This document shows positions 8,049 through 16,736 of a stretch of DNA of 37,253 nucleotides, piece after piece. Each line of letters begins with the position of its first letter. Positions within the stretch are counted from its first letter, which is position 1. Under the pieces are notes generated by a model, which did no database searches, was not told the DNA's origin, and saw only the letters and a program-made list of their open reading frames with translations. The stretch comes from UMGS1933 sp051891435 (GTDB lineage Bacteria; Bacillota; Clostridia; TANB77; CAG-508): assembly GCA_051891435.1 (NCBI GenBank), contig JBJFFE010000057.1, positions 1 to 37,253 on the forward strand, read 5' to 3'. Made by a program: the position numbers and the translations under genes.

Positions 8049-9257
8049 TTAATGTTGTACATTAACTGTAATTTTATTCAATGAATCTACATAATTTTCT
8101 AAAAAAGCTTTTTGAGTTTCTGTTTCTACAATATAATAAACTTGTTCGTCATCAGTTGCAGAATAAATTCCTTTTAAATTGGTATCTATTATTGTATCAC
8201 CAGTTTCTAATTCAATTAATCCATATTTTCCATCTTTACATACTACAATTGATTCCGGGATATTTTCATTTAATTCAGGTACAATTAATGTGTAATTTAT
8301 TTCTCTTTCTTTATTTTCTGGATATCCTATAGAATCGTATTCAATTTCATTTATAATTTTTCCTTCTTCTGTCATAATTCCATATTTATCTAATTTTTCT
8401 ACTTTATATAATAATGGATTATAATTTAATATTTCTATGCTATCATATTGTAAATTAACTTTTGTTGTACTATCTTTTGTAATAATTCCAAATTTGTCAT
8501 TTGTGTTTGAAACTATAAAGTCTCCTGTGTATTCACAAAATGTAATATTATTATATTTATTTCCTATTATTTCTTCTCCATTTAAATTAGTTACTCCATA
8601 TTTGCCATCTTTATTTATAATTCTGTAGTTATATGATAGTGCTTTTATGTTTTCTACGTTATCACTAATAGTAATATTTTCTGTCTTTAAATTTTCAGCT
8701 GTTTGTGCAATTAAATATTCACCAGACATTATTATTGTTTCATTATTTTTTTGCGAGTAGCTAACAATTAAATTCATCGCCTTAGGTAAATCATCTAAAC
8801 TAATATATAAACTATCATCACCTTGTATTATTGGTTTTTGTATATCATAGTACTCATAATCTGTATTACTATCTTCTTTTGTTTTATATATTTTTTTTGA
8901 ATCTGCAAAGAATTGTATTATGTTCATTTCATTATCTATATATCCTTGTTTTTGATCTTCTCCTGGTATTTTAAATTCTCCATTTTTATAATTATATCCT
9001 AATTCATTACATAGTAATCTTAATGATATATATTTGTCGCCATTTTCTGTTGTAAATAATTTTAAGTTTTCTTGTGCTGTTTTTTTACCATTTATAGAAA
9101 TTGCATATGCTTTATTTTCACCTTGTGAAGATAAATATGCTATTGCTAGCACTATAATCAAGCATAATACTATTGATATTATTAATAAGGTTAATACCAC
9201 CTTTTGACCTGTTGATTGTTTCTTTTTTTTGTTATTATTATCTTGTAATAAATCCAT
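8049..9257 (-). CDS. Membrane-anchored WG-repeat protein
   Basis: A 402-aa protein with a cytoplasmic Lys-rich start, one transmembrane helix at about residues 20-42 and an extracytoplasmic part. Residues 52-110 resemble a copper-amine-oxidase N-terminal-like stalk domain (ISINGKK, YISLRLLCNELGYN). From about residue 215 there are four degenerate WG-type repeats: DGKYGVTNLNGEEII, NDKFGIITKDS, LDKYGIMTEEGKII and DGKYGLIELETGD. These are binding or scaffold modules of unknown ligand. Its ATG overlaps the tgt stop by one base (TAATG), so it is cotranslated with the queuosine genes, which may be incidental. Confidence 0.75.
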   Translation of the reverse strand: MDLLQDNNNKKKKQSTGQKVVLTLLIISIVLCLIIVLAIAYLSSQGENKAYAISINGKKTAQENLKLFTTENGDKYISLRLLCNELGYNYKNGEFKIPGEDQKQGYIDNEMNIIQFFADSKKIYKTKEDSNTDYEYYDIQKPIIQGDDSLYISLDDLPKAMNLIVSYSQKNNETIIMSGEYLIAQTAENLKTENITISDNVENIKALSYNYRIINKDGKYGVTNLNGEEIIGNKYNNITFCEYTGDFIVSNTNDKFGIITKDSTTKVNLQYDSIEILNYNPLLYKVEKLDKYGIMTEEGKIINEIEYDSIGYPENKEREINYTLIVPELNENIPESIVVCKDGKYGLIELETGDTIIDTNLKGIYSATDDEQVYYIVETETQKAFLENYVDSLNKITVNVQH

Positions 9258-10396
9258 TATACCCCTCCTTGATCTTTTGTATAACCATATTTTTTATAAA
9301 ATTCATTTTTAAAATTTAATAAATTATCATTCTCTATTTCTATTCTAACTCTTTCCATAAGTTTAGTCAAGAACCTTAGGTTATGAATTGATAATAATCT
9401 TACTCCCAAAATCTCATTTGCTTTTATTAAATGCCTTATATAAGCCCTTGTGTAATTTTTACAAGTATAACAATCACACTCTTCATCTAATGGTCTCCAA
9501 TCCCTTTCATATGTTGCATTTCTAACAACTACTTTGCCATTCCATGTCATTGCTGTTCCATTTCTTGCAATTCTGGTTGGAAGAACACAATCACACATAT
9601 CAATTCCAGCAATTGCCGCTTCTATTAAATAATCTGGTGAACCTACCCCCATTAAATATCTTGGCTTATCTTTTGGCATTAAAGGCGTAGTATATCTTAG
9701 TATTCTTAAGAATTCTTCTTTGGGTTCCCCTACACTTATTCCGCCTATTGCATATCCAGGAAAATCTAGTTCTATTAAATCTTCAGTAGATTTTTTTCTT
9801 AAGTCTTCATAAAATCCACCTTGTATTATTCCAAATAATCCTTGATTTTCAGTTTTATGCGCCTCTTTACATCTAACAGCCCATCTGGTTGTTCTTTCCA
9901 TTGAATTTTTTGTATATTCATATGTTGATGGATATGGGCAACATTCGTCAAAAGACATTATTATATCTGCACCAAGATTTTCTTCTATTTCCATTACTTT
10001 CTCTGGAGAGAAAAAGTGTTTACTTCCATCTAAATGTGATTTGAATTCTACGCCTTCTTCAGAAATTGTTCTTAAATCACTTAAACTAAATACTTGAAAG
10101 CCTCCACAGTCCGTTAGAATCGGTCTATCCCAATTCATAAATTTGTGTAATCCACCTGCTTCTTTTACAATTTTGTCCCCTGGTCTTAAATATAAATGAT
10201 ATGTATTTGAAAGTATTATCTGTGCTTTTACTTCTTCTTTTAATTCTTCTGGTGTTAAGGATTTTACTGTTGCTTGTGTTCCAACTGGCATAAATATTGG
10301 TGTTTGTATATCTCCATGTGGAGTGTGTAATATTCCTCTTCTTGCTCCTGTTTGTTTATCTTCATGTAATAATTCGTATGTTATTGCTGGTTTCAT
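9257..10396 (-). CDS. tgt: Queuine/preQ1 tRNA-ribosyltransferase
   Basis: Exchanges G34 for preQ1 in GUN-anticodon tRNAs. This 379-aa enzyme has the TIM-barrel motifs TDCGGFQVFS (nucleophile Asp region), MSFDECCPYP, GIIQGG, YAIGGISVGE and LMGVGSPDYL. The zinc site is CDCYTCKNYTRAYIRHL near the C terminus. It lies downstream of queA in the same direction with one small gene between, a common queuosine arrangement. The only CGG triplets are out of frame. Confidence 0.96.
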   Translation of the reverse strand: MKPAITYELLHEDKQTGARRGILHTPHGDIQTPIFMPVGTQATVKSLTPEELKEEVKAQIILSNTYHLYLRPGDKIVKEAGGLHKFMNWDRPILTDCGGFQVFSLSDLRTISEEGVEFKSHLDGSKHFFSPEKVMEIEENLGADIIMSFDECCPYPSTYEYTKNSMERTTRWAVRCKEAHKTENQGLFGIIQGGFYEDLRKKSTEDLIELDFPGYAIGGISVGEPKEEFLRILRYTTPLMPKDKPRYLMGVGSPDYLIEAAIAGIDMCDCVLPTRIARNGTAMTWNGKVVVRNATYERDWRPLDEECDCYTCKNYTRAYIRHLIKANEILGVRLLSIHNLRFLTKLMERVRIEIENDNLLNFKNEFYKKYGYTKDQGGV

Positions 10397-10409
10397 TATT
10401 CTCTCCTTA

Positions 10410-10586
10410 TTATTTTTCCCATATTTTTATATTGTATATATTATAATAGCTTGTTAAGTAATGTCCCACATCTGCTATAGGATCATCATTTACCCATTTC
10501 CCTTGTCCGGTTTTTACTGGAGTAATAAATGTTAAAATTGCTATCATTATGATAGAAATAATTATATATTTTTTCTTATTTTTCAT
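10410..10586 (-). CDS. Small putative membrane protein between queA and tgt
   Basis: A 58-aa ORF (MKNKKKYIIISIIMIAILTF...) with a Lys-rich start and one hydrophobic helix or signal anchor, then a short polar tail ending NIKIWEK. The start is preceded by a weak GGGAGCAAAAT. It fills the gap between queA and tgt in the same direction. I recognise no family. It could instead be a secreted peptide. Coding status is plausible but unproven. Confidence 0.5.
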   Translation of the reverse strand: MKNKKKYIIISIIMIAILTFITPVKTGQGKWVNDDPIADVGHYLTSYYNIYNIKIWEK

Positions 10587-10617
10587 ATTTTGCTCCCAAT
10601 TTTTATATTTTTCTTTA

Positions 10618-11658
10618 TTAACAAATTAACATCGCGTCTCCAAAGCTGAAAAATCTGTATTTTTCTTCTACTGCTGTTTCATACGCCTTCATTATAAAAT
10701 CTTTTCCGGCTAAGGCAGATACTAGCATTATTAATGTTGATTCTGGTAAATGGAAATTTGTAATTAAGTTATCAATACACTTAAATTTATATCCCGGATA
10801 AATAAAAATGTTTGTATCTCCTTCTGTTTCTTTTAACCTGCCATTTTCGTCTGCAACTGTTTCTAGCACTCTACAAGAGGTTGTTCCAACTGCAATTACT
10901 CTGTGACCATTTTCCTTTGCTTTATTTATTTTGTCTGCCTCTTCTTGTTTTATATAAAAATGCTCTGTATGCATGTTATGTTCTTCTATATTTTCAACCT
11001 TAACAGGTCTAAATGTGCCAATTCCCACATGCAAAGTTACTTTTGCTATTTCTACTCCCTTTGCTTTTATCTTTTCTAATAATTCTGGTGTAAAATGTAA
11101 ACCTGCTGTTGGAGCTGCTGCTGAGCCTTCATGTTTTGCATACACAGTTTGGTATCTATCTTTATCTTTTAACTTTTCTGTTATATATGGTGGTAGTGGC
11201 ATTAAACCTATTTGGTCTAATATTTCATTAAAGATTCCTTCATAATAAAATTTTACTTTTCTGTTACCATTTTCTAGCATTTCTAATATTTCAGCTTGAA
11301 GTAATCCTTCTCCGAAATTTACTTTTACTCCTGTTTTTAATTTTTTTCCTGGTCTTACCATTACCTCCCAAATATCTTTTTCTATTTGTTTTAAAAGTAA
11401 AAATTCTACATGGGCTGGTTCATGTTCATTAGTTTCATTTACCTTTATGCCATAAAGCCTCGCTGGTATAACTTTTGTGTTATTTATTACCAAGCAGTCA
11501 CCTGGTTCTAAATAATCTATTATATCTTTAAATGTTTTATGTTCTATTGTTTGATTATCTTTATTTAAAACCATTAATCTAGATTCGTCTCTATTTTTTA
11601 ATGGATGTTGTGCTATTAATTCCTTTGGTAAATTATAATTAAAATCTGATACCTTCAT
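10618..11658 (-). CDS. queA: S-adenosylmethionine:tRNA ribosyltransferase-isomerase
   Basis: Transfers and isomerises the ribose of AdoMet to preQ1-tRNA, giving epoxyqueuosine. This 346-aa protein has the full set of signatures: N-terminal DFNYNLPKELIAQHPL and SRLMVL, GSAAAPTAGLHFTPELL, VTLHVGIGTFRPVK, GTTSCRVLE and the C-terminal TNFHLPESTLIMLVSALAG. Length is normal. It precedes the small gene and tgt. The upstream neighbour, the metallopeptidase gene, ends 17 nt before its start. Confidence 0.96.
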   Translation of the reverse strand: MKVSDFNYNLPKELIAQHPLKNRDESRLMVLNKDNQTIEHKTFKDIIDYLEPGDCLVINNTKVIPARLYGIKVNETNEHEPAHVEFLLLKQIEKDIWEVMVRPGKKLKTGVKVNFGEGLLQAEILEMLENGNRKVKFYYEGIFNEILDQIGLMPLPPYITEKLKDKDRYQTVYAKHEGSAAAPTAGLHFTPELLEKIKAKGVEIAKVTLHVGIGTFRPVKVENIEEHNMHTEHFYIKQEEADKINKAKENGHRVIAVGTTSCRVLETVADENGRLKETEGDTNIFIYPGYKFKCIDNLITNFHLPESTLIMLVSALAGKDFIMKAYETAVEEKYRFFSFGDAMLIC

Positions 11659-11674
11659 TTTTATCCCTTCTATT

Positions 11675-13007
11675 TTATAGTACTGATAATACTACATTTG
11701 CTAATGATTTTATTTCCTCTAATATATTTTGTGGTTCTTTATTAAATTCTATTTCTACAGAATATTTGAAATCAGACTCATGTACTGGTTTTAAAGTATA
11801 TGTTATCTCATTTAAGCCAATATATTTTTTAGTAGTTTCATCAAATATTCTACAATTCATATAATCTTCATACCAATTTTTTAAGCCAATTAATCTTTCC
11901 TCTTTGTATCCATATTTCTCATAATCATGCAACGCAGGTATTTCGTAGCCATCTTCTAATAAATTTCTTTCTAATGTATGTAAAAACTCATGAATAAAAA
12001 CTTCCTCTGGAAATGTATTTATTCTATAATCATATTGATATGTATAATCATTTTTTACATTAGACATTCTTATATTAGAAAAACCAATTCCATACAAATC
12101 CATACTTCCGAAGTCCTATCCAATCTTTTACTGGTATTTCCTTCTCAGTTGTCCCCATTCTTAATGCAACAAAAATATAATCATACTCATTTTCTAAAAC
12201 AGTATCTTCTATCATATGATTTATATCATATGGATCAATATAATACCCATGATCATCTGAATATGAAATTGTAGTAATAGGCTCATCTATCTCATATATA
12301 TCGTAGCTAACTTTCATTTTTCCATTGCTTAGGCTATTACATGATGTTTTAAATTTCTTCATATTACTTTTTACGTTTTCAATATCAGATGTAGTCATTG
12401 AAAAATTCATTCTTTCTCCATTTATTTCTACATCTATATTTTTAAAAATAAAACATGCAAATTTCCAATTTGAATCTTCTGATTTTATTCCTTTTTCTAA
12501 TTTAAAATCTGCAAACCAAGCAATTCCCGATGCAGTTCCAGTATTTCCACCCAATCTAAAACCAATTTTTAACTCTGTTCTATTTTTGGAATTAAATAAT
12601 AATTCTATTGTCTCCCAATCTTCTGTCCCAACAATACTTTTAGAAATTTCTGGCTGTTCTATTATTGAAATGTTTGCTCCTCCGTCTGTATTAACTTTAG
12701 ATGGCACAACATTTTCTGTTTTTACTTTGCAAGAAATTTTATAAACAGTATTTGGTTCTACTTCTATTTCTTTATAAAAAGCTGCATCATTTTGCTCGGG
12801 AGAAACTATTTTATAACTATTTTCTTCGTTATACTTTATGTCCATGTCTCTAGTAAATTTAGATATTCCCATATTAGCTTCTGCTTTTATAAAACCATTA
12901 AAATAATTTAATTTAAATATTCCAAATAATTTATAAATTGCAAATAATAAAATTATTATAAATATCCATGAAAAAATCTTTGAAACAATCGATTTTTCTT
13001 TTTTCAT
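11675..13007 (-). CDS. Membrane-anchored putative zinc metallopeptidase with a CBM-like domain, read through one CGGA site
   Basis: A 443-aa protein with a Lys-rich N terminus and one transmembrane segment (residues 10-30). Residues 55-155 form a beta-sandwich resembling carbohydrate-binding modules (NTVYKISCKVKT, WETIELLFNSKN, IAWFADFKLE). A C-terminal domain carries HEFLHTLE, an HExxH motif with a nearby Glu. The frame breaks at CTT CGG A (12107-12113). The zero frame stops 11 codons later, and skipping the C gives LGSMDLYGIGFSNIRM and leads into the HEFLH region. I do not recognise a characterised relative, and peptidase activity is inferred from the motif. It is followed closely by queA. 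Confidence 0.78.
12107..12110 (-). other. CGGA recoding site in the metallopeptidase gene
   Basis: In-frame CGG follows a Leu CTT codon. Skipping the C joins the N-terminal 299 codons to the HExxH-containing C-terminal 144 codons. The reconnecting frame has no plausible separate SD and start. Confidence 0.82.
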
Positions 13008-13019
13008 ATGTTCTCCACC

Positions 13020-13196
13020 TTAATTGACTTTCTTTTTTATTTTTTTTAATGCTTCTGGTCTTTGTAGCATTATAACATGTCCACAACCTTGGCATCTAAA
13101 TTTAAAATCTACACCTATTCTGGTTATTTCCCAATATTTACTGCCACACGGATGTGGTTTTTTGAATTCTACAATATCGCCTATTTTATATTCCAT
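13020..13196 (-). CDS. DUF951 family small zinc-ribbon-like protein
   Basis: A 58-aa protein matching DUF951: GDIVEFKKPHPCGSKYWEI, then FRCQGCGHVIMLQRPEALKKI. Three Cys (one in HPCG, two in CxxCG) could bind metal or nucleic acid. Function is unknown. The ATG at 13196 has GAAGGA upstream. The open frame continues upstream to 13379 through the family 1 repeat, but that extension is repeat sequence and not part of the protein. The gene follows gltX. Confidence 0.88.
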   Translation of the reverse strand: MEYKIGDIVEFKKPHPCGSKYWEITRIGVDFKFRCQGCGHVIMLQRPEALKKIKKKVN

Positions 13197-13217
13197 ATTG
13201 ATTCCTTCTTTTGACGC

Positions 13218-13362
13218 CCGCCAAATCTCGTCGGGGTTTATATATTTTAAATCGCTCTTTGCTTCCCACCGGCGCTGTAACAAGGCTTCGCCTTTAACAG
13301 CCCACGGCGGTCCCCACGGAGCAATTCGCTTCTTAAAATATACAAACCCCTGCGTTTGGCTA
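13218..13362 (-). repeat. Foldback repeat family 1, copy B (145 nt)
   Basis: It has the same ends as copy A: GCCAAACGCAGGGG and CCCCGACGAGATTTGGCGG on the minus strand. The inner stem GTATATTTTAA pairs with TTAAAATATATA, followed by a GC-rich core with a nested CTGT-AAGGC-TTCG-GCCTT-ACAG hairpin. It ends 21 nt upstream of the DUF951 start and begins just past the gltX stop. The core shares GGGGACCGCC-like and GGTGGGAAGCA-like stretches with copy C. Confidence 0.8.
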
Positions 13363-13380
13363 TTGTATATTTTTATCATA

Positions 13381-15028
13381 TTAATTTAAAATTCTGCTTA
13401 TTCTTTGTTTTATGCTATTTTCTCCTAATACTTGCATTATTTCATATAGGTCTGGGGTGTTGCTTCTACCTGTTAGCGCAACTCTTATAACTGTACTTAT
13501 ATCTCCAACATGTCCCTTATATTTTTCTGGTTCTTGTTTATATTGTTTTACCTCTCTTGCATAACCTTTTTCTTCAGCTAAGTCTTTAATTTTATCAAAC
13601 CATGTTTGTTTATCGTCATTAATATTAAAATACTTTTCTATATATAAATTTAATATTTCTTTTATTTCTTCTTCGTCATTTATTTTTTGGAATTCATATG
13701 TTGTATTTTTATTAAATTTTTCATCATACATATAAATAATTGAATTCTTTACATCAGACCATTTTGCTATATCTTTTCTAGGTTTTACATTTCCTCTTTC
13801 AATTCCAAGAATTTTTAAAGAGTATTCTTTGTTTTCCAATAATTCTTTTAATTCCTCATCATATTTATTTGCCCAATTAAATGCTTCTGTGTAAATTTTT
13901 TCTGCATCAAATTTACAAATTACATTTTTAGAAACATCTAGTAATTTTACCATATCAAATACTGCACCACTCACACTCATCTTGTTTAACTGTAATTCAA
14001 ATTCATCAATTGATTTATCTGGATTTGCTCTTCTCCATGGTTCAAATGTAGAGTTTGCAATATTTAGCAAGTATTCTACTACTGCTTCTTTTGGTATTCC
14101 TTCTTCACTATAATAGCTTACTGCTGCTTCTGGGTCTTTTCTTTTACTTATTTTTCTCTTATTTCCGTTTTCATCTTTCATTATTGTAGATGTATGTGCA
14201 TATTTAGGTGGTTTAAATCCTAATGCATAAAATAATTCTAAGTGAAGTGGTAATGAAGATAACCATTCATCTCCTCTTATTACATGTGTTACTCTCATTA
14301 AATGGTCATCAACTGCATGTGCGAAGTGATATGTTGGTAATCCATCTGCTTTTATTATTACTATATCTTGGTCATTTTCTGGAAATTCTAAATTGCCTTT
14401 TATAACATCTTTATGTTTTATTTTTCTGTCTTCTCTACCTTGAGATTTAAATCTTATAATATATTTATCTCCGTTTTTTATTCTTTCTACCACTTCATCT
14501 ATTGGCATTGTTCTACATTTTGCCCATGCTCCATAGTAACCGAGGTCTTAATTTTGCTGCCTCTTGTTTTTCTCTTGTTTCGTCTAACTCTTCTGGTGAA
14601 CAAAAACATGGATATGCTAAGCCTCTTTCAATTAAACTTTTTGCAAAAGCTTGATAAATATCTTTTCTTTCACTTTGTTTATATGGACCATAATTTCCTT
14701 TTTCTTCTGTTTCTGAAATCATTCCTTCATCTGGTACAATACCAAAATCTGCGAGTCCATTTACAATTTGTAAAGTTCCGTTTTCAATTTCTCTTTTTTG
14801 GTCTGTATCTTCTACTCTTAATATAAATATTCCATTAGACTGTTTTGCTAATTTTCTATCAACTATACTTCCAAAAAGTCCTCCTATATGAATAAAACCT
14901 GTAGGGCTTGGTGCGAACCTAGTCACCATTGCTCCTTCTGGTAAATTTCTTTCAGGATATTTTTCCTCATAATATTCTATTGGTTTTACATTTGGAAAAA
15001 TTAAATTTGCTAATTCTTTATAATCCAT
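13381..15028 (-). CDS. gltX: Glutamate-tRNA ligase, read through one CGGT site
   Basis: Class I aminoacyl-tRNA synthetase charging tRNA-Glu (and possibly tRNA-Gln). The 548-aa product has RFAPSPTGFIHIGGL (HIGH motif), LRVEDTD, YPCFCSPEEL, HLMRVTHVIRGDEW and NKRKISKRKDP (KMSKS-type motif). The frame breaks at CCT CGG T (14539-14545). Skipping the C gives PGYYGAWAKCRTMPIDEV, the expected Gly and Cys-Arg region, and rejoins the 386-residue second part. I chose the ATG at 15028 because the promoter -10 box at 15063-15068 places the transcript start near 15056, inside the longer open frame. An essential gene carrying the interruption argues for efficient recoding. Confidence 0.93.
14539..14542 (-). 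other. CGGT recoding site in gltX
   Basis: In-frame CGG follows a Pro CCT codon. The zero frame ends nine codons later at TAG. Skipping the C yields GGT and joins LRPG to YYGAWAKCR, conserved in glutamyl-tRNA synthetases. Confidence 0.9.
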
Positions 15029-15062
15029 AATATATATCATTCCTTTCGTTTTCAGCATTTAT

Positions 15063-15091
15063 ATTATACTATTAGATGAACAAATTGTAAA
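15063..15091 (-). promoter_or_regulatory. Promoter of gltX
   Basis: On the minus strand TTTACA (15086-15091) and TATAAT (15063-15068) have a 17-nt spacer. The implied start point near 15056 supports translation from 15028. Confidence 0.75.
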
Positions 15092-15280
15092 GGAAAATCT
15101 TAAGATTAAATTATCCTATATCATACGAAAGGAAATTTTTTTGTGCCGTCGAAGTGTTACCTATAACTTGTGGCTCTCATAACATTGATACAAATATCAA
15201 TCGAGTTATATATAGCCTACTAGATTATTTAATAAAAATCAAGTATTTTTACAAAAAGCTTTTACGAAAATTTTTTTTAT
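15092..15280. other. Intergenic stretch without recognised gene
   Basis: This AT-rich stretch lies between the divergent gltX promoter and the toxin-like locus. I see no SD-led reading frame, stable hairpin or repeat in it. Confidence 0.5.
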
Positions 15281-15302
15281 TAATTTATTGTAAATTGTAT
15301 GT

Positions 15303-15383
15303 TATACTAGCTGACATAGGAAGTGACAATAAGCAGATGTGGTTTTGCCACCAATTTCACGAATCTTCGTAGGAAGGGTGGTG
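15303..15383 (+). promoter_or_regulatory. Extended -10 promoter and structured leader of the small hydrophobic peptide gene
   Basis: TATACT (15303-15308) is preceded by TG at the extended -10 position, while the -35 is weak. The leader has CCACC (about 15350-15354) able to pair with GGTGG at 15378-15382, next to the SD AGGAAGGG, with a nested CGAA/TTCG hairpin. The stem could limit translation. The leader start (GGAAGTGACAA, then GTGGTTTTGCC) reappears inverted at the start of the opposing RNA. Confidence 0.55.
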
Positions 15384-15503
15384 ATGTTTATGGTTAAAGT
15401 GATACTATTTTTTATAATATCCTTTATGTTATCTTTAACATTAAACGTTGCCTTAGCAGCAGTTCTGTATAAGAACTGGGTTGATAAGCAACTACATAAA
15501 TAA
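15384..15503 (+). CDS. Small hydrophobic peptide, candidate type I toxin
   Basis: A 39-aa peptide starting MFMVKVILFFIISFMLSLTL: one strongly hydrophobic helix, then the charged tail YKNWVDKQLHK. AGGAAGGG precedes the ATG at 15384, and an alternative ATG is at 15390. Size, single membrane helix, Lys-containing tail, structured leader and a convergent RNA from a strong promoter on the other strand resemble type I toxins of Bacillota (TxpA, BsrG and Fst types). I do not recognise it as a member of a named family. It could instead be a small regulatory membrane peptide. Confidence 0.6.
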   Translation: MFMVKVILFFIISFMLSLTLNVALAAVLYKNWVDKQLHK

Positions 15504-15592
15504 AAAGAAAATTCACATCTGTAATTTGGCGATTTAGATGTGAATTTTTACTCTATATCGGCAAAACCACGTTTGTGGATTTGTCATTTCCT
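15500..15592 (-). ncRNA. Candidate antisense RNA (antitoxin) convergent to the small peptide gene
   Basis: A consensus promoter at 15599-15627 drives the minus strand. The predicted RNA of about 90 nt starts near 15592 and ends at the hairpin 15507-15550, so it overlaps the 3' end of the peptide mRNA. Its 5' portion (GGAAATGACAA, GTGGTTTTGCC) is nearly the same as the 5' portion of the peptide mRNA. Both RNAs therefore carry like rather than complementary 5' ends, unlike the Fst par arrangement. No SD-led ORF lies in it. Confidence 0.6.
15507..15550. terminator. Bidirectional terminator shared by the peptide mRNA and opposing RNA
   Basis: AAAATTCACATCT (15508-15520) pairs with AGATGTGAATTTT (15536-15548). 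T-rich sequence follows on each strand. Confidence 0.8.
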
Positions 15593-15598
15593 ATTTTT

Positions 15599-15627
15599 AT
15601 TATACACAGATTATATAAAAAAGTCAA
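15599..15627 (-). promoter_or_regulatory. Strong promoter of the opposing RNA
   Basis: On the minus strand TTGACT (15622-15627) and TATAAT (15599-15604) have exactly 17 nt between them. No protein-coding frame follows, which is why an RNA gene is inferred. Confidence 0.75.
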
Positions 15628-15657
15628 TGATTTTTGCTAACATCCCGTTTAATTGTT

Positions 15658-15957
15658 TTATTTATACTCATCTATAATTTTTTCAAAACGATATTTTTGA
15701 GTAATATCTGGATATTTTTCGTGGTCTACTTCTGACATAAACATCTCTAATGGTCTTGCAGCAAAATCAACACCTTTTGTGCATTCAGTTGGATATAAAG
15801 GCTTATAAATCATTAATTCTTCCTTATTCTCAGTATGTCTTGCAGTACCAATAATTTCATATAAATATAAATTTGGTTCTTCTTTTAATTGTTCCTCAGT
15901 CATTTTTTCTCTTTTAAAATGTTTAACAATATCTCCCTTATTAAATTTTCTTTCCAT
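15658..15957 (-). CDS. DUF1653 domain protein
   Basis: A 99-aa protein matching DUF1653: FNKGDIVKHFKRE, YLYEIIGTARHTENKEELMIYKPLY and FAARPLEMFMSEVDHEKYP. It is a small beta-rich cytoplasmic family without assigned function. Here it has about 15 extra residues between the first strand and the YLYEI motif. The SD GAGGAGG lies upstream of the ATG. The preceding HD-domain gene ends 31 nt upstream, so they may be cotranscribed. Confidence 0.85.
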   Translation of the reverse strand: MERKFNKGDIVKHFKREKMTEEQLKEEPNLYLYEIIGTARHTENKEELMIYKPLYPTECTKGVDFAARPLEMFMSEVDHEKYPDITQKYRFEKIIDEYK

Positions 15958-15987
15958 AAATAATTCCTCCTCTTACTATCAATTTTG

Positions 15988-16632
15988 TTAGTTAATCTTT
16001 CCTTTTGCTTTTAAATCATTAATATAATTTTTCTGTGTTTCAATAAATTTATCCTTATCTGATAATAATGTTCTTATATCTGTTAAAAACTTTTCATATT
16101 CTTCATCTTTAAAGAAAAATTTTGCATAACCATTTTCACCGAATTTATCATTTAAATGAAAATGACAATCTTCAAATATTTGCTCATCATCATATTCTGG
16201 ATGAAGTTTTTTATTATAACTATATGATCTTCTTAAACATGCTTCTACAGTATTATTTCTATCAGCAGTTGAAACAATTTTGCCATATATATTTCTTGGT
16301 TCATGATTGCTTGAAGCCCTATGATCTTCAATAGCTTCTTTTATAATTTTTCTTTCTTCATCATTAAAAAATTCTTTTAGCATATTATCGTTATACATTA
16401 TTTCAGCAGATACTATTTCGTGTATTTTAGGATTTACATGATGCCCAATATCATGATAAGATGCAATTGTATAAACCATATCATAGTTTATATTGGGTAT
16501 AGTATCAGCAAATTTAAAACTTCTGTTGATAACATACTTTATATGGTCAATATTATGTGCTGGCTCATTTTTAGAATATTCTGGAAATATATTTTCTTCA
16601 ATATATTCTTTTAATTTATCATTTATTTTCAT
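15988..16632 (-). CDS. HD-domain phosphohydrolase
   Basis: A 214-aa metal-dependent phosphohydrolase of the HD superfamily. The sequence shows PAHNIDHIKYVINR (first His ligand), then SYHDIGHH (HD ligand pair), AIEDHRASS and a downstream Asp in VSTADR. Substrate is unknown, probably a nucleotide or similar phosphate. GGAGAATTA precedes the start. Length and motif order fit the small HD proteins related to YedJ/RdgC-like hydrolases. DUF1653 follows in the same direction. Confidence 0.82.
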   Translation of the reverse strand: MKINDKLKEYIEENIFPEYSKNEPAHNIDHIKYVINRSFKFADTIPNINYDMVYTIASYHDIGHHVNPKIHEIVSAEIMYNDNMLKEFFNDEERKIIKEAIEDHRASSNHEPRNIYGKIVSTADRNNTVEACLRRSYSYNKKLHPEYDDEQIFEDCHFHLNDKFGENGYAKFFFKDEEYEKFLTDIRTLLSDKDKFIETQKNYINDLKAKGKIN

Positions 16633-16736
16633 AGATTTAATTCTCCTTTATTTTTTTCTATATTTAAAAATATTCTAGCATAAATTCTCATAAATATCTA
16701 TAACATATGTAAAATAATTATATTATCAATTACAGA

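Noticed and set aside
13197..13379. N-terminal extension of the DUF951 protein
   Set aside because: The extra frame is read through foldback copy B. Copy C gives a similar peptide (NPDEIWR) for the same reason, so it is repeat sequence.
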